DNA of 64,000 nt from Clostridium fessum (GCF_003024715.1 NZ_PYLO01000003.1:1-64000), one strand, 5' to 3'; shown: positions 34,776 through 43,584, counted from the stretch's first letter. Numbers and translations are program-made. Notes: generated by a model from the letters alone, not told the origin.

Positions 34776-35258
34776 CTAATTTTCTTCTTTTTCTGACTGC
34801 ATCTCCGTAATACCTAAACCAAAGTATTTTTCAAAAAATGCTTTCAGTTTCTCAATAACACCTTGCTTTTTCTTGGCTCTGCCACTACCGCCAAAACGGG
34901 ATACCGGAGGCATGAGCTTGTTAATTTCGGTTCCAGTCGTTTTCAATACTCCATCGCGGAACGCATTGGACACAAATTTTCTGGTTTCTTCTGGTTTGAG
35001 CTTTTCTGCCATAATAATTTTAGCAAGGTCATTTTCTTCCTGAGTAAGCACAAATCTGCGCCAGTCAGTTGTAACTTGTGTGTCTACATTGACACGATTG
35101 ATAAAGGCTTCAATCAATTCTTTCTTGCTGCGAAGCTGCATACTGGCATCTACTGCCTTACGGATCGAAGTGAGAATTTCCTTATCCTCACAGTTGCCCT
35201 CATGATATTGCTCGACCAACATCAATATGTAGTCGATATTTGGATCTATATTAAATAA
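34776..35258 (-). pseudogene. hsdR: C-terminal fragment of type I restriction subunit HsdR
   Basis: About 160 codons matching the helical C-terminal domain of EcoR124-type HsdR: IDYILMLVEQYHEGN, LRSKKELIEAFINRV, EKLKPEETRKFVSNAFRDG and VIEKLKAFFEKYFGLGITEM. The helicase and nuclease domains are absent. The 5' side is cut by the IS3-type insertion, and no HsdR sequence resumes on its other side, so the insertion was followed by deletion. No hsdM or hsdS remains. Confidence 0.8.
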
Positions 35259-35317
35259 GTGGACACGATTTATAAACAGATGTACCATAATACTAGACAC
35301 CAAAAGGAGGTATCTTT

Positions 35318-35598
35318 ATGGCTAAAAAAATTATTATGATGAGGATTTCAAACGAACTCTTGTTGATCTCTATCATAATGGCAAAACGCAAGCTTCTCTA
35401 ATCAAAGAGTATGGTGTTTCTCAAACTGCTCTTTCCAGATGGATCAAGCAATACTCCACTGTTGAAACATCTAATGGTGAAATTCTGACCGCTAAACAGA
35501 TTCAGGAACTTCAGAAAAGAAATGCTCAGCTTGAAGAAGAAAACCTCATCCTAAAAAAAGCGATTGCCATCTTCACGCTACACTCAAACAAAGATTAA
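35318..35598 (+). pseudogene. IS3 orfA with frameshift after the start
   Basis: AAAAGGAGG precedes ATG 35318. After MAK the frame must gain one A in the A7 run (35324-35330) to read YYDEDFKRTLVDLYHNGKTQ, SLIKEYGVSQTALSRWIKQY (HTH) and LQKRNAQLEEENLILKKAIA (leucine zipper), ending TAA 35598. One missing base in a homopolymer is either a real inactivation or a read error. Confidence 0.7.
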
Positions 35599-36463
35599 GC
35601 ACAGTTTATAAGCTTCGATTACAGCACAATATCAAAACCCTCTGCCGTGTTCTCAACGTAAACCGCAGTACTTATTACAAACATTTTTATTCTCTGCCTT
35701 CTTCCAGAACCATTGAGAATCAGAACATCAAACAAATGATTCTACACATTTACGCTGACTACGATAAACGCATCGGTGCTTATAAAATTACATATATCTT
35801 AGGTCGTGACTATGGCATTTTCATCAGCGTCGGTCGAGTGTACCGCCTGATGCATTCCATGCAGCTTCCGCCTATATCCACAATAAAACCAAAATCCATT
35901 TCTCGCCCAAAAGAGTTGTCCGGCTGTTATGCTAATCACCTGCATCAAGCCTTTCATCAAAAAGCTCCCAACTTGGTCTGGACAAGTGATTTTACATATC
36001 TCAAAGCCGGAGGTAAGTGGTATTACCTTTGTATCATTATGGATCTTTTTCTAGAAAAATTATCTCTTGGAATATATCATCCAGACCCAATGCAGATCTG
36101 GTAATCCAGACCTTTCAGAAAGCATATCATACCAGAAATTGTCCTGCTGGACTGATGTTTCACTCTGATAGAGGATCACAGTACATAACCTTTGCATTTC
36201 GAAAACTGCTTGATGAACTGAATGTTGTCCAGTCCTTCTCGAAAAAGGCATATCCTTTTGATAACGCCTGCTGCGAAAGTTTCTTCAAATATCTCAAAAA
36301 AGAAGAAACCAATAGGCGTAATTTTCGCACCTATCGTGACCTATACCACTCTGTCTTCCAGTATATCAAAGACTTCTATAACTCTCGCAGACCACATGGT
36401 TCTTTAGGCTATCTGATACCAGACGAAATGGAAACAACATTCTGGGAACGACAAGGAATCTAG
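35570..36463 (+). pseudogene. IS3 orfB transposase (rve integrase core), frameshifted
   Basis: The orfB frame overlaps orfA in -1, as expected for IS3. It reads NIKTLCRVLNVNRSTYYKHF, DKRIGAYKITYILGRDYGIF and LVWTSDFTYLKAGGKWYYLC with the first catalytic Asp, then shifts near 36050 (T-run one base short). The second frame gives FHSDRGSQYITFAFRKLLDE (second Asp), a CCESFFKYLKKEE (Glu) and the closing YNSRRPHGSLGY. All three DDE residues exist but in two frames. Confidence 0.82.
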
Positions 36464-36655
36464 GCATTCCCAGAAAATATATTTAAAAATCGCGTCTTTT
36501 TCATTGACTATAGTTCAAAACCCTATATATATCTATCAAATGTTTCATTCTCCTTTTCAATAAGATTTTTTTCTGTATACTATGTAACTGTTAAAGTGAA
36601 CAGTTCACATTCTCGGCTCACATTGAGCCATACCATAGCTCACGCCGAAGACAGA

Positions 36656-36703
36656 CCTCCCCCTTTGGCGTTTTTCATCGTTTTTTGAGGGGGGGATTTT
36701 TTT
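36656..36703 (+). terminator. Rightward terminator before the HTH gene
   Basis: CTCCCCCT (36657-36664) pairs with AGGGGGGG (36688-36695), followed by ATTTTTTT. It may also end leftward transcription of the cargo operon less efficiently. Upstream, GTGAACAGTTCAC (36597-36609) is a perfect palindrome of unknown role. Confidence 0.65.
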
Positions 36704-36717
36704 GTTCTTTTTCAAAT

Positions 36718-36978
36718 TCATTCAATAAAATAGAGATTGCTGCTTTTTCCGCCATTGTCACGAAACCGATTTTCTTTTTTGATGTATGCACTTCTTTCCA
36801 ATTCTTGAATGGAACGCTTCACTGATGCCAAAGAAAGATGCAGATCTTTCGCTATGGTTTTCATGGAGGGATAGCAGCTTTTTGTTTCTTTACTGGCACG
36901 TTCACAAAGATATAAATAAACAGATATGGCTTTACTGGAAAGCTCTGTATCCTGATAGACCTTCATTTTGTCAATCAT
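36718..36978 (-). CDS. HTH protein at the end of the cargo operon
   Basis: 86 residues: LSSKAISVYLYLCERASKET, SCYPSMKTIAKDLHLSLASV and KRSIQELERSAYIKKENRFR form a winged helix-turn-helix of the HTH_36 type common in Tn1549-like elements and replication proteins. It starts inside the end of the VirD4 fragment (8-nt overlap), so it belongs to the same transcription unit. The C-terminus NLYFIE looks complete or slightly short. Confidence 0.7.
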   Translation of the reverse strand: MIDKMKVYQDTELSSKAISVYLYLCERASKETKSCYPSMKTIAKDLHLSLASVKRSIQELERSAYIKKENRFRDNGGKSSNLYFIE

Positions 36979-38566
36979 AACTTTTTTCCACCCCTTTCAT
37001 GGTTTTCGATATGTTGCATAACGGCTTATCTTGTTCCTGCATTGGGCGTTTGACGGGCTGTTGGAGAGGATTTTGGGGCAGACCGTATTTTTTTGCAATG
37101 GCTTCCTCAATGGTCTTTTTATTTGCGTAATGCACCTTTCTCACCACTGCTTGACGCATTGGATATGTTTCATTCAGTTCGATTCCCCACTCAAAAAACA
37201 GCTTCAGCTTCGTTTTCATAGGCTTTACGCCTGTTCTTGTGACGATGAACGTATCTTTTGGCATGATTTTAAGCTCATCTGGCGTCATCAGTGGTCTGCC
37301 TGTCATTTGAAGTGACTTGGATTTATCTCTGCCTTGTGAGATACTTCCTGTCATAACTGTCCTATCCCCCAGCGTTTTGGACAGTACATTGGCTGCTTCG
37401 GAGTTTGGTGCAAAGCCGCCATATATGCAGACCTGACAGTTATCAATGATGATGTCCGCACCTTCTTTGCCATAGTTCTTTTCTAGCTGTGCCAATGATT
37501 GTATGATAGGCACAAAGCTGATTCGTCTGGAACGGCTGGCAGAAAACATCATTTCCGCAGATTGTATAGCTGGCAATGTACCGAACTCATCCAGGAAGAA
37601 CATAACTCTGTTTGGCAGCTTGCCACCCATTTCATCAGCAATGGAAAGCATTTCTCTGTATAACTGCTGTACGATCAAAGAAATGAGGAAATATTTGCTG
37701 TCATCTTCCTCCGGCATAATCAAAAACACTGCTGACTTGTTCCTACAAAACTTTTCCGTATTGATTTTCGTTTCAAAGCAGAGCAGCTGTTCAATTTCAG
37801 AATCAAGAAAAGCATTCAGTCTGGACAATGCCGTTGACAGCACAGACGCCATTGCCTGGTCTGAAGTATTCAGGGCGGCACCAGACAGCCATCTTGCTTT
37901 ATGTTCTTCTGGAAGACGTTCCATCAACAGCTTGAACTGACTTTTGCCTTTCACTTCCGATGGTCCCAATAAATCTTGAATCAATTTGAACACACTGATG
38001 ATATGCCTTTCTTCGCCTTTTTCTTCTTTCTGTTCCTCTGGCTGAAACAAAATCTCTGCTTCAACATCTTTTTGAAGAATGGCTGTCTGTGCTTTTGGCA
38101 AAAAATCTATATCTTTGTCAATGCAGGCTTTTCTCATCTGTGCTATTTCCTTTTTTCGCTGCTCCAAAGCTTTCTGTTTTCGTTTTGCCTGTTCCAACGC
38201 AAGAGCGTAAGGTGAGCAGAACTCCGCAATCACCAATATCACAGCAGTGATCAAGCCTTCTGCCGAATCATAGAAGAAAGCATTTTGTCCTGCGTTGGCA
38301 GAATCAAATCCACCGGAATTCATAACGGTTTTAGATATTATCTTTGCGTACTTCTCTGCTTTTGCCTTTGCCACAAGGGAATCTGTCTGCAAATATTCAT
38401 CCATGTAATGGTTCACCATATGAAGCATCTCCTCCGTGGAAGATACATCTTCCGTATCTTTCACAAGAGATTCATCCACAATACTATCTTCTTTTCCACA
38501 GGCACATACGAAGCATCCAATCAGAAATGCCATACTCAGCAAAATGCTTTTTTTCTTTAATGCCAT
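36971..38566 (-). CDS. Chimeric ORF: lipoprotein leader fused to VirD4/TraG coupling-protein fragment lacking the P-loop
   Basis: 531 residues. Residues 1-60 are a lipoprotein signal (lipobox CACGKE, Cys ~23) and an acidic linker like those of the two upstream membrane proteins. From ~63 on the sequence is VirD4: AEKYAKIISKTVMNSGG, NAFFYDSAEGLITAVILVIA, FFLDEFGTLPAIQSAEMMFS (Walker B, DEFG), QSLAQLEKNYGKEGADIIID and the STxQ-like end of the ATPase core. The N-terminal membrane helices and Walker A (GxxGxGKT), which every coupling ATPase needs, are missing. So it cannot be a working VirD4. The fusion is in frame with a good ribosome site, so the product may be made. The joint at ~38377 marks a recombination boundary between cargo and conjugation genes. 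Confidence 0.78.
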   Translation of the reverse strand: MALKKKSILLSMAFLIGCFVCACGKEDSIVDESLVKDTEDVSSTEEMLHMVNHYMDEYLQTDSLVAKAKAEKYAKIISKTVMNSGGFDSANAGQNAFFYDSAEGLITAVILVIAEFCSPYALALEQAKRKQKALEQRKKEIAQMRKACIDKDIDFLPKAQTAILQKDVEAEILFQPEEQKEEKGEERHIISVFKLIQDLLGPSEVKGKSQFKLLMERLPEEHKARWLSGAALNTSDQAMASVLSTALSRLNAFLDSEIEQLLCFETKINTEKFCRNKSAVFLIMPEEDDSKYFLISLIVQQLYREMLSIADEMGGKLPNRVMFFLDEFGTLPAIQSAEMMFSASRSRRISFVPIIQSLAQLEKNYGKEGADIIIDNCQVCIYGGFAPNSEAANVLSKTLGDRTVMTGSISQGRDKSKSLQMTGRPLMTPDELKIMPKDTFIVTRTGVKPMKTKLKLFFEWGIELNETYPMRQAVVRKVHYANKKTIEEAIAKKYGLPQNPLQQPVKRPMQEQDKPLCNISKTMKGVEKSYD

Positions 38567-38593
38567 AATATCATCCTTTCTTTCAAAGCAAAT

Positions 38594-39865
38594 TTAATGT
38601 GCTTTTGCTATTGGCGGCAGTTCCAACTCTATTTGTTCTATAGAATTGGAAAGATACCTGAAAGTTCCGTCTTCAAATGGCTGGACCACAACCGTATTCC
38701 GAAAAGCGAGATCAGAATTATAATCCGGCCATACTCCATCCACGATAAGTGTAATCGTTCCATCCGCATTTTTTGTATAGTCAACTACTTCTCCGAAAGG
38801 TGGGTATGGGCTGGCATAAATCATCTCATATTCATAGCTATTGCTGCCCTCATCATATCCACAATGCTCTCTCAACTGTTCTACCGATACCGGAAAATAA
38901 GTAGTCATTATCCTTTCATATTCCTCTGCCGGAATCTTCCAACCCTCAGTTTTCAGATTTTCCCCCGTAGAAATCCTATAAACATCTTCATACATACAAG
39001 GCATCAGAATGTCCTCCACATTGCTGCTATCCCAATCTGTAACGAGCAGATTGTAATTCACATAACTTAGTCCTGATATGTATTTCTCCGTTAATTCCTG
39101 GCAGTCTTCTGGTAGCGGTTCTATTCTCCAATACTGTCTCAAACTTGCATGTGCAATCACATATTCATATGCGTAGATAAAATATCCTTTTTCGGTCAGT
39201 TTAATCTCAGCCACATTACTTACCGAAGTTCCCTGTATTTCTGGCATACCACCTTCTCTCCACCGAATTCCTATGTAATAGGTCTGCAACTCACCTTTCC
39301 GATAGATAAAGGTAACTGCTCCAATCAGCCCATCTCTCTGTACTTCAAATACCGTAACCATCGAGTCTTGTCCATCCAGGTAATCTGCATAAAATGCTTC
39401 GATTGCTTCATGATTTTGCATAGCAGTATCTTCTTCAACACTTACCAGACCGTTTCTGCCCAATTGCTCCACCACAGCTTTCCTCTGCTCTTTGGTAAAT
39501 TCACTAATACCGGAAGAGTAGCTTAGTGCATCTGCAATTACAATATCCTTATAGATTTCTCTGACCGATTCTGCTGCTGACAAAACCGTACTCTGCAGTT
39601 GCTCCTTCTCCTCTTCTGTAAGGAGATCATCACTGGCTTGCGGAATAAACCAATATGCTGACTCTGTGGAAGTTTCCGCATTCTCGGCTTCTTCTGTTTC
39701 TGCTTCGCTATTTTCGATTTCTACAGGTGGCTCCCATACTTCTTCTGCCACCTTTTGCTTTTCTGTATGCAGTTCTCCCCAACAGACCACTCCGGCTATT
39801 ACGAAAATCAACAGCAGCAAAATCGGAAGACCACATTTTCTAAGCAGCCATTTCACATCTTCCAT
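38594..39865 (-). CDS. Membrane-anchored cargo protein (DUF6070-like), paralogue of the upstream lipoprotein
   Basis: 423 residues: cytoplasmic start, one helix (LPILLLLIFVIAGVVCW), an acidic linker, and a large extracytoplasmic domain (~90-423). That domain shares layout and motifs with the neighbour: YNLLVTDWDSSNVEDILMP against FIVDWSEEDFGDLNFYDMY, VSVEQLREHCGYD near an IPAEEYERIMTTYF stretch, and DGTITLIVDGVWPDYNSDLA with VVQPFEDGTFRYLSN. I recall a family named DUF6070 for such proteins but cannot verify. TAATG coupling to the upstream gene shows tight co-translation with the PBP operon, so a role in PBP function or cell-wall stress is likely but not proven. Confidence 0.65.
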   Translation of the reverse strand: MEDVKWLLRKCGLPILLLLIFVIAGVVCWGELHTEKQKVAEEVWEPPVEIENSEAETEEAENAETSTESAYWFIPQASDDLLTEEEKEQLQSTVLSAAESVREIYKDIVIADALSYSSGISEFTKEQRKAVVEQLGRNGLVSVEEDTAMQNHEAIEAFYADYLDGQDSMVTVFEVQRDGLIGAVTFIYRKGELQTYYIGIRWREGGMPEIQGTSVSNVAEIKLTEKGYFIYAYEYVIAHASLRQYWRIEPLPEDCQELTEKYISGLSYVNYNLLVTDWDSSNVEDILMPCMYEDVYRISTGENLKTEGWKIPAEEYERIMTTYFPVSVEQLREHCGYDEGSNSYEYEMIYASPYPPFGEVVDYTKNADGTITLIVDGVWPDYNSDLAFRNTVVVQPFEDGTFRYLSNSIEQIELELPPIAKAH

Positions 39866-41106
39866 TATTCGCCTCCGTATAATTCTTCCCATTCTTCTAA
39901 CGTCAACCGTGGCGTATGCCATGTTTCCTCAGAATTATCCTCGGAGGGTATAATTCGATTGGATACATATTGTACCCCGCCATCCTCCAAAGGACGAACC
40001 ACAACCTCGTGGGCATATACTTTGGAATTTCCCGAATATGGAAATACCACATTAGCAGTAAGTGTAATTGTTCCATCACTGTTCTCCGTATACCCGATTA
40101 CTTCTGAATATGGGTATTCCGGATACTCTACTTCTTCGAAGCCTCTCGGTTTGTATTCATAGGTCGAATCCTCCGAATCATAGACAGTTTTGGATTGCAG
40201 CGTTTCACTATCAATATTGAAATATTTCATAATAACGCTTTCAAATTCCTCTTTTGGAATCCGATAAACTGCACTGACTGACAAATTGTCATCTGCAACA
40301 TAAGGAACATACTGACCATTCACTTTTGGATAAAGAATGTCATACATATCATAGAAATTCAAATCCCCAAAATCTTCTTCACTCCAATCCACAATAAACA
40401 TATTATTCTGTTCAAAGCTGATTGGAAGAAGATATTTCCGACTCAGTTCCCTATATGTTTCATCCAATGGCTGTACTCGTAATGCGGTATGCTCCTCTGC
40501 TCCACTCAATGTAAGAACGTATAATTCTTCTGAAAACCAGACACCAGAAAACATCAGGTAACCTTCTTCTGTATAATTCCAATACTCTGCTTGATACCTC
40601 CCAGTAACTTCTTTCTGTATTTCTCCATTTTCGTATCCATAATAGCTTCTGACCACATCTACATTTCCGTCTTTTGTGTGCAAATCGTATTTTACAAATC
40701 CGCCCAAATAGCCGACTTCAAGAATCGTTATATCTGCTTCTTCCTGTGTATCCACCTTTTCACAAAATTCCAGTACCTGCTCCGCTTCCGTCATATTCAC
40801 TTGATTTCTGCTGTCAACAGCAGGATACTCGTTTTCTCCAAGACGATTTACAATACTCCGAATTATTTCCAAATCATCTAACTTATTTTCCTCTGCTGCC
40901 TTGTCATAAAGATCTATGCAGATGTTTATAATTTCTTCTTCATTCTCCTGTTCTTCTTCTGAAACGTCCTGAACATCAATTACTGTTTCCGAAACTGTAT
41001 CTTCTTCCGGTGGTGTATCGCTACACCCCGAAATACTAAACATCAGTACAAAACTAATGACTGCTAAACCACTCTTCCAGAACCAGGCTGTCTTTCTTAA
41101 CAACAT
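39865..41106 (-). CDS. Lipoprotein of the PBP operon (DUF6070-like)
   Basis: 413 residues with a lipoprotein signal (MFSISGC, Cys ~28), an acid-rich linker and an extracytoplasmic domain paralogous to the next gene (VDWSEEDFGDLNFYDMYDIL, YRIPKEEFESVIMKYFNID, DGTITLTANVVFPYSGNSKV, VVRPLEDGGVQYVSNRI). Its ATG lies 53 nt inside the end of the PBP gene, with GAGGAAGCGG as ribosome site. Two secreted paralogues co-expressed with a low-affinity-type PBP could be assembly factors or ligands; that is inference. Confidence 0.65.
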   Translation of the reverse strand: MLLRKTAWFWKSGLAVISFVLMFSISGCSDTPPEEDTVSETVIDVQDVSEEEQENEEEIINICIDLYDKAAEENKLDDLEIIRSIVNRLGENEYPAVDSRNQVNMTEAEQVLEFCEKVDTQEEADITILEVGYLGGFVKYDLHTKDGNVDVVRSYYGYENGEIQKEVTGRYQAEYWNYTEEGYLMFSGVWFSEELYVLTLSGAEEHTALRVQPLDETYRELSRKYLLPISFEQNNMFIVDWSEEDFGDLNFYDMYDILYPKVNGQYVPYVADDNLSVSAVYRIPKEEFESVIMKYFNIDSETLQSKTVYDSEDSTYEYKPRGFEEVEYPEYPYSEVIGYTENSDGTITLTANVVFPYSGNSKVYAHEVVVRPLEDGGVQYVSNRIIPSEDNSEETWHTPRLTLEEWEELYGGE

Positions 41107-43168
41107 ATCCGCTTCCTCCTCTTCCTTTCACATCTTCTACCATACTGATAATCAATATAGGACATTCCGTATCTTCTGCTGTAAAAATTGCAAACCATCC
41201 TAATTCTGTACCCGAAGTATCATCCTTCGATGCCTTTATTTCTGCCGTACCTGTTTTTCCTGCTAAAAGAATGTCATCTCGATGGGCTGCATATCCAGTT
41301 CCATTAGAATCATTCACAACCTTCTTTGTTCCTTCCAATACACGACTTGCTGTCTCGTTAGAAAAGGCACCCGGAATCCAATACTCAGCTTCCGCTTCAT
41401 TCTGATATACCAAATAAGGCTTTATTACATTTCCCTCATTACAGAAAGCAGAATAAATACATGCCATATGCAACGGGTTCACTAAAATCTGTCCTTGTCC
41501 GTAACCGCTGTCAGCTAACTGTATTTCAGTTTCAATGCCTTCTGTATTGGAATACTGAGATTCTGCCATCTTAATCTCAAATGGTAGTTCCTCATTGAAA
41601 CCAAGCCGTATCAAAGAATTCTCCAACTCATCCGATCCAATCTTTAATGCTGCTTTTGCGAAATAAATATTATCAGAATAAATCAAGGCTTTCTCTAAAA
41701 TGACTGGTTCATACGCATGAAGCGTTGTTACATGATATGAACCCCACGATGCATCTTTTTGCCAACTTAATCCTACGTTCCCGTAATCTTCCATTGGATC
41801 GATTGCTCCTGATTGTAAACCAATCGCAGCTATAATTGGTTTGAAGGTAGATCCCGGACACCACACTTGCCGGAACCGATTATACATTGGCTTATTCTCA
41901 TCCTCGTTAAGTACAGTCCACTGCTCACTCGATAATCCCATAATAAAATCGTTATTGTCATAGGCCGGTGTGCTGACCAAAGCCAATACCTCTCCGGTAT
42001 AATGATTTATGGCTACTGAGCAGCTTTTATCTTCCTTAAACTGTTCGTACAAGGAAACCTGCAAATCAGTATCTATCGTAAGCCGGATGTCCTGCCCATG
42101 CTGTACCAGGATACAAGCCAGTTCCTCCTTCTCTTTATCTTCCGAATTTACAATGTAAATCCTGCAACCGTTCTGGCCTTTCAGTTCTTTCTCGAACAAG
42201 CCCTCCATTCCGCTTCTGCCGATTACACTATTGGCTGTATAACCTTCTCCTGCATGTTCCTCTAAATCTTCCGCAGTAACGCTTTGAACATACCCGACCA
42301 AATGCGCAGCGGCTTCCCCTAATGGGTATTCACGCACTTCAACATCAGATATCATCACTCCGGGAATCTCCAGCAACTTATCATGCCTTTCTTTCTCCTT
42401 TAAAACTTCTTCCTCTGGACTGATAGACATTAACTCAATTTCTTCCACTCTTGGAATCGTTTTAATAGGTACAAAAGAATCATCCTTTACCCACTTTGCA
42501 GACAGGTTCTTTTCTATCACTTCCGTTGTGATTTCCAATAGTCCTGCAATCTGTGCGATTGCTTCCTCTCTGTTTTCCAACTTGCCCGGAACAATTCCAA
42601 CTGAAGATGCTGTACCTTTTCCTGCAAGGACACGTCCGTTCCTATCCAGAATTTCTCCTCGCTCTGCCTGTGTAGTGGAAACTCTTACTTTATCTGCAGA
42701 AGTCAGATTAGGAAAAATCATGGAATCATCCCAAACCAATTTATATCCTTCTTCTCCATTTATAAAAAATGCCTCATTCTCAAAGCTGATAGTTCCTGCC
42801 ACTGTATCAAACGAAGTCAAATATGTTACTTTTTTATCTTCCTCCACATACTCGACATTTTTTATCGACATGTTTTGCATTTCAATTCCCTCATAAATAG
42901 TGGAATTTCTCTTCAGAAAATCTTCCTTACTGATATATCCAGATGACTCCAAATCAATCATTGCATACATTTCTTCGTATTCTTGTTTTGGAATATGCAT
43001 CATATACTCTACTAAGGTAGTATCTGGTGTTTTACACGCATTTTTTCTTTTATATAATACTGTTGCACTCACAACTACTCCAATCAAAGTAATTGTTAAC
43101 ATCAACACTATAATGCCCAACATTTTTCTATATCTTTGTATTCTTTTGGTTCTATGTTTTGCCTTCAT
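41054..43168 (-). CDS. MecA-like class B penicillin-binding protein (transpeptidase)
   Basis: 704 residues. One membrane helix (~12-35), an NTF2-like MecA_N domain (~40-150: YMMHIPKQEYEEMYAMID), a PBP dimerisation domain (RGEILDRNGRVLA, YPLGEAAAHLVGYVQSV, GMEGLFEKELKG) and a transpeptidase domain with STFK (Ser ~440), SDN (~498) and KTGTAE (~638). The MecA_N module is characteristic of PBP2a/PBP3-type low-affinity enzymes that keep cross-linking peptidoglycan under beta-lactams. The start is set at ATG 43168: GGAGGT sits between it and an earlier in-frame ATG (43180). Its promoter carries the same palindrome as blaI and bla. Actual drug affinity cannot be read from sequence. Confidence 0.88.
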   Translation of the reverse strand: MKAKHRTKRIQRYRKMLGIIVLMLTITLIGVVVSATVLYKRKNACKTPDTTLVEYMMHIPKQEYEEMYAMIDLESSGYISKEDFLKRNSTIYEGIEMQNMSIKNVEYVEEDKKVTYLTSFDTVAGTISFENEAFFINGEEGYKLVWDDSMIFPNLTSADKVRVSTTQAERGEILDRNGRVLAGKGTASSVGIVPGKLENREEAIAQIAGLLEITTEVIEKNLSAKWVKDDSFVPIKTIPRVEEIELMSISPEEEVLKEKERHDKLLEIPGVMISDVEVREYPLGEAAAHLVGYVQSVTAEDLEEHAGEGYTANSVIGRSGMEGLFEKELKGQNGCRIYIVNSEDKEKEELACILVQHGQDIRLTIDTDLQVSLYEQFKEDKSCSVAINHYTGEVLALVSTPAYDNNDFIMGLSSEQWTVLNEDENKPMYNRFRQVWCPGSTFKPIIAAIGLQSGAIDPMEDYGNVGLSWQKDASWGSYHVTTLHAYEPVILEKALIYSDNIYFAKAALKIGSDELENSLIRLGFNEELPFEIKMAESQYSNTEGIETEIQLADSGYGQGQILVNPLHMACIYSAFCNEGNVIKPYLVYQNEAEAEYWIPGAFSNETASRVLEGTKKVVNDSNGTGYAAHRDDILLAGKTGTAEIKASKDDTSGTELGWFAIFTAEDTECPILIISMVEDVKGRGGSGYVVKKDSLVLEEWFSSH

Positions 43169-43213
43169 CGTTACCTCCATTTCTTATTCATATCAATGTA
43201 CTACGCTTATATA

Positions 43214-43225
43214 TTACAAGTGTAA
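43214..43225. promoter_or_regulatory. Second BlaI-type operator in the PBP leader
   Basis: TTACAAGTGTAA matches TTAC-N4-GTAA and lies ~40 nt downstream of the PBP -10, where binding could block elongation or loop with the promoter site. Confidence 0.6.
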
Positions 43226-43263
43226 GATTTTAAGGTAAAAAAATTTACTCCCTTTCGCTATAA

Positions 43264-43292
43264 ATATTACACCCGTAATATTTATCAGTCAA
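43264..43292 (-). promoter_or_regulatory. PBP operon promoter with BlaI operator
   Basis: On the minus strand TTGACT (43292-43287), 17 bp and TAATAT (43269-43264). The palindrome around TTAC-N4-GTAA (43267-43278) covers the spacer/-10 edge. Box sequences, spacing and operator position are the same as at the beta-lactamase promoter. Confidence 0.8.
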
Positions 43293-43301
43293 GTTCTTAT
43301 T

Positions 43302-43340
43302 CAAAAAGACAGAACACAGCCACCAAAAGCCATGTTCTGC
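43302..43340 (-). terminator. Terminator of the conjugation-gene operon
   Basis: CAGAACA (43310-43316) pairs with TGTTCTG (43333-43339); the minus-strand copy is followed by TCTTTTTG. It closes the leftward operon just before the PBP promoter, insulating the cargo. Confidence 0.65.
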
Positions 43341-43353
43341 CTTACGTTTGATG

Positions 43354-43581
43354 TTACTCTGCCGCTACAAACTCCATCTTCATAAATTCATGATCCGTCA
43401 ATTCCTTTAATTTTGCAAGGACACATAATGACAATTCAACCATCTCATCATCCTCCAGATGTTTCAGAGTCTTATTGATACCATTTATGACATTTTTTCT
43501 GCCTCCCACATCTAAATCTATACCTTCTTCCATAAAAATACTGATTAAATTACTCTCTTCTACGGTAAATCTCTTATTCAT
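43354..43581 (-). CDS. Transposon-transfer assisting protein (TTRAP-like)
   Basis: 75 residues: RFTVEESNLISIFMEEGIDL, VINGINKTLKHLEDDEMVEL, KLKELTDHEFMKMEF. Short all-helical proteins of this type (PF14203) are encoded at this spot in Tn1549-like elements and are thought to aid transfer. ATG 43581 follows directly on the stop of the polyvalent-protein gene. Confidence 0.8.
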   Translation of the reverse strand: MNKRFTVEESNLISIFMEEGIDLDVGGRKNVINGINKTLKHLEDDEMVELSLCVLAKLKELTDHEFMKMEFVAAE

Positions 43582-43584
43582 CAC

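Larger units (their letters stand above)
35262..36506 (+). mobile_element. IS3-family insertion sequence, inactivated
   Basis: Approximate bounds from imperfect terminal repeats: TGGACACGATTTATAAA near 35269 and, inverted, AAGACGCGATTTTTAAA near 36486-36505. Inside are orfA and orfB typical of IS3 elements, both broken by single-base indels. No clear target duplication was seen. It split the hsdR remnant. Confidence 0.6.

Noticed and set aside
36971-38566. Annotation as a functional VirD4 coupling ATPase
   Set aside because: Walker A and the membrane domain are absent and the N-terminus is a lipoprotein leader, so normal coupling function is not credible.
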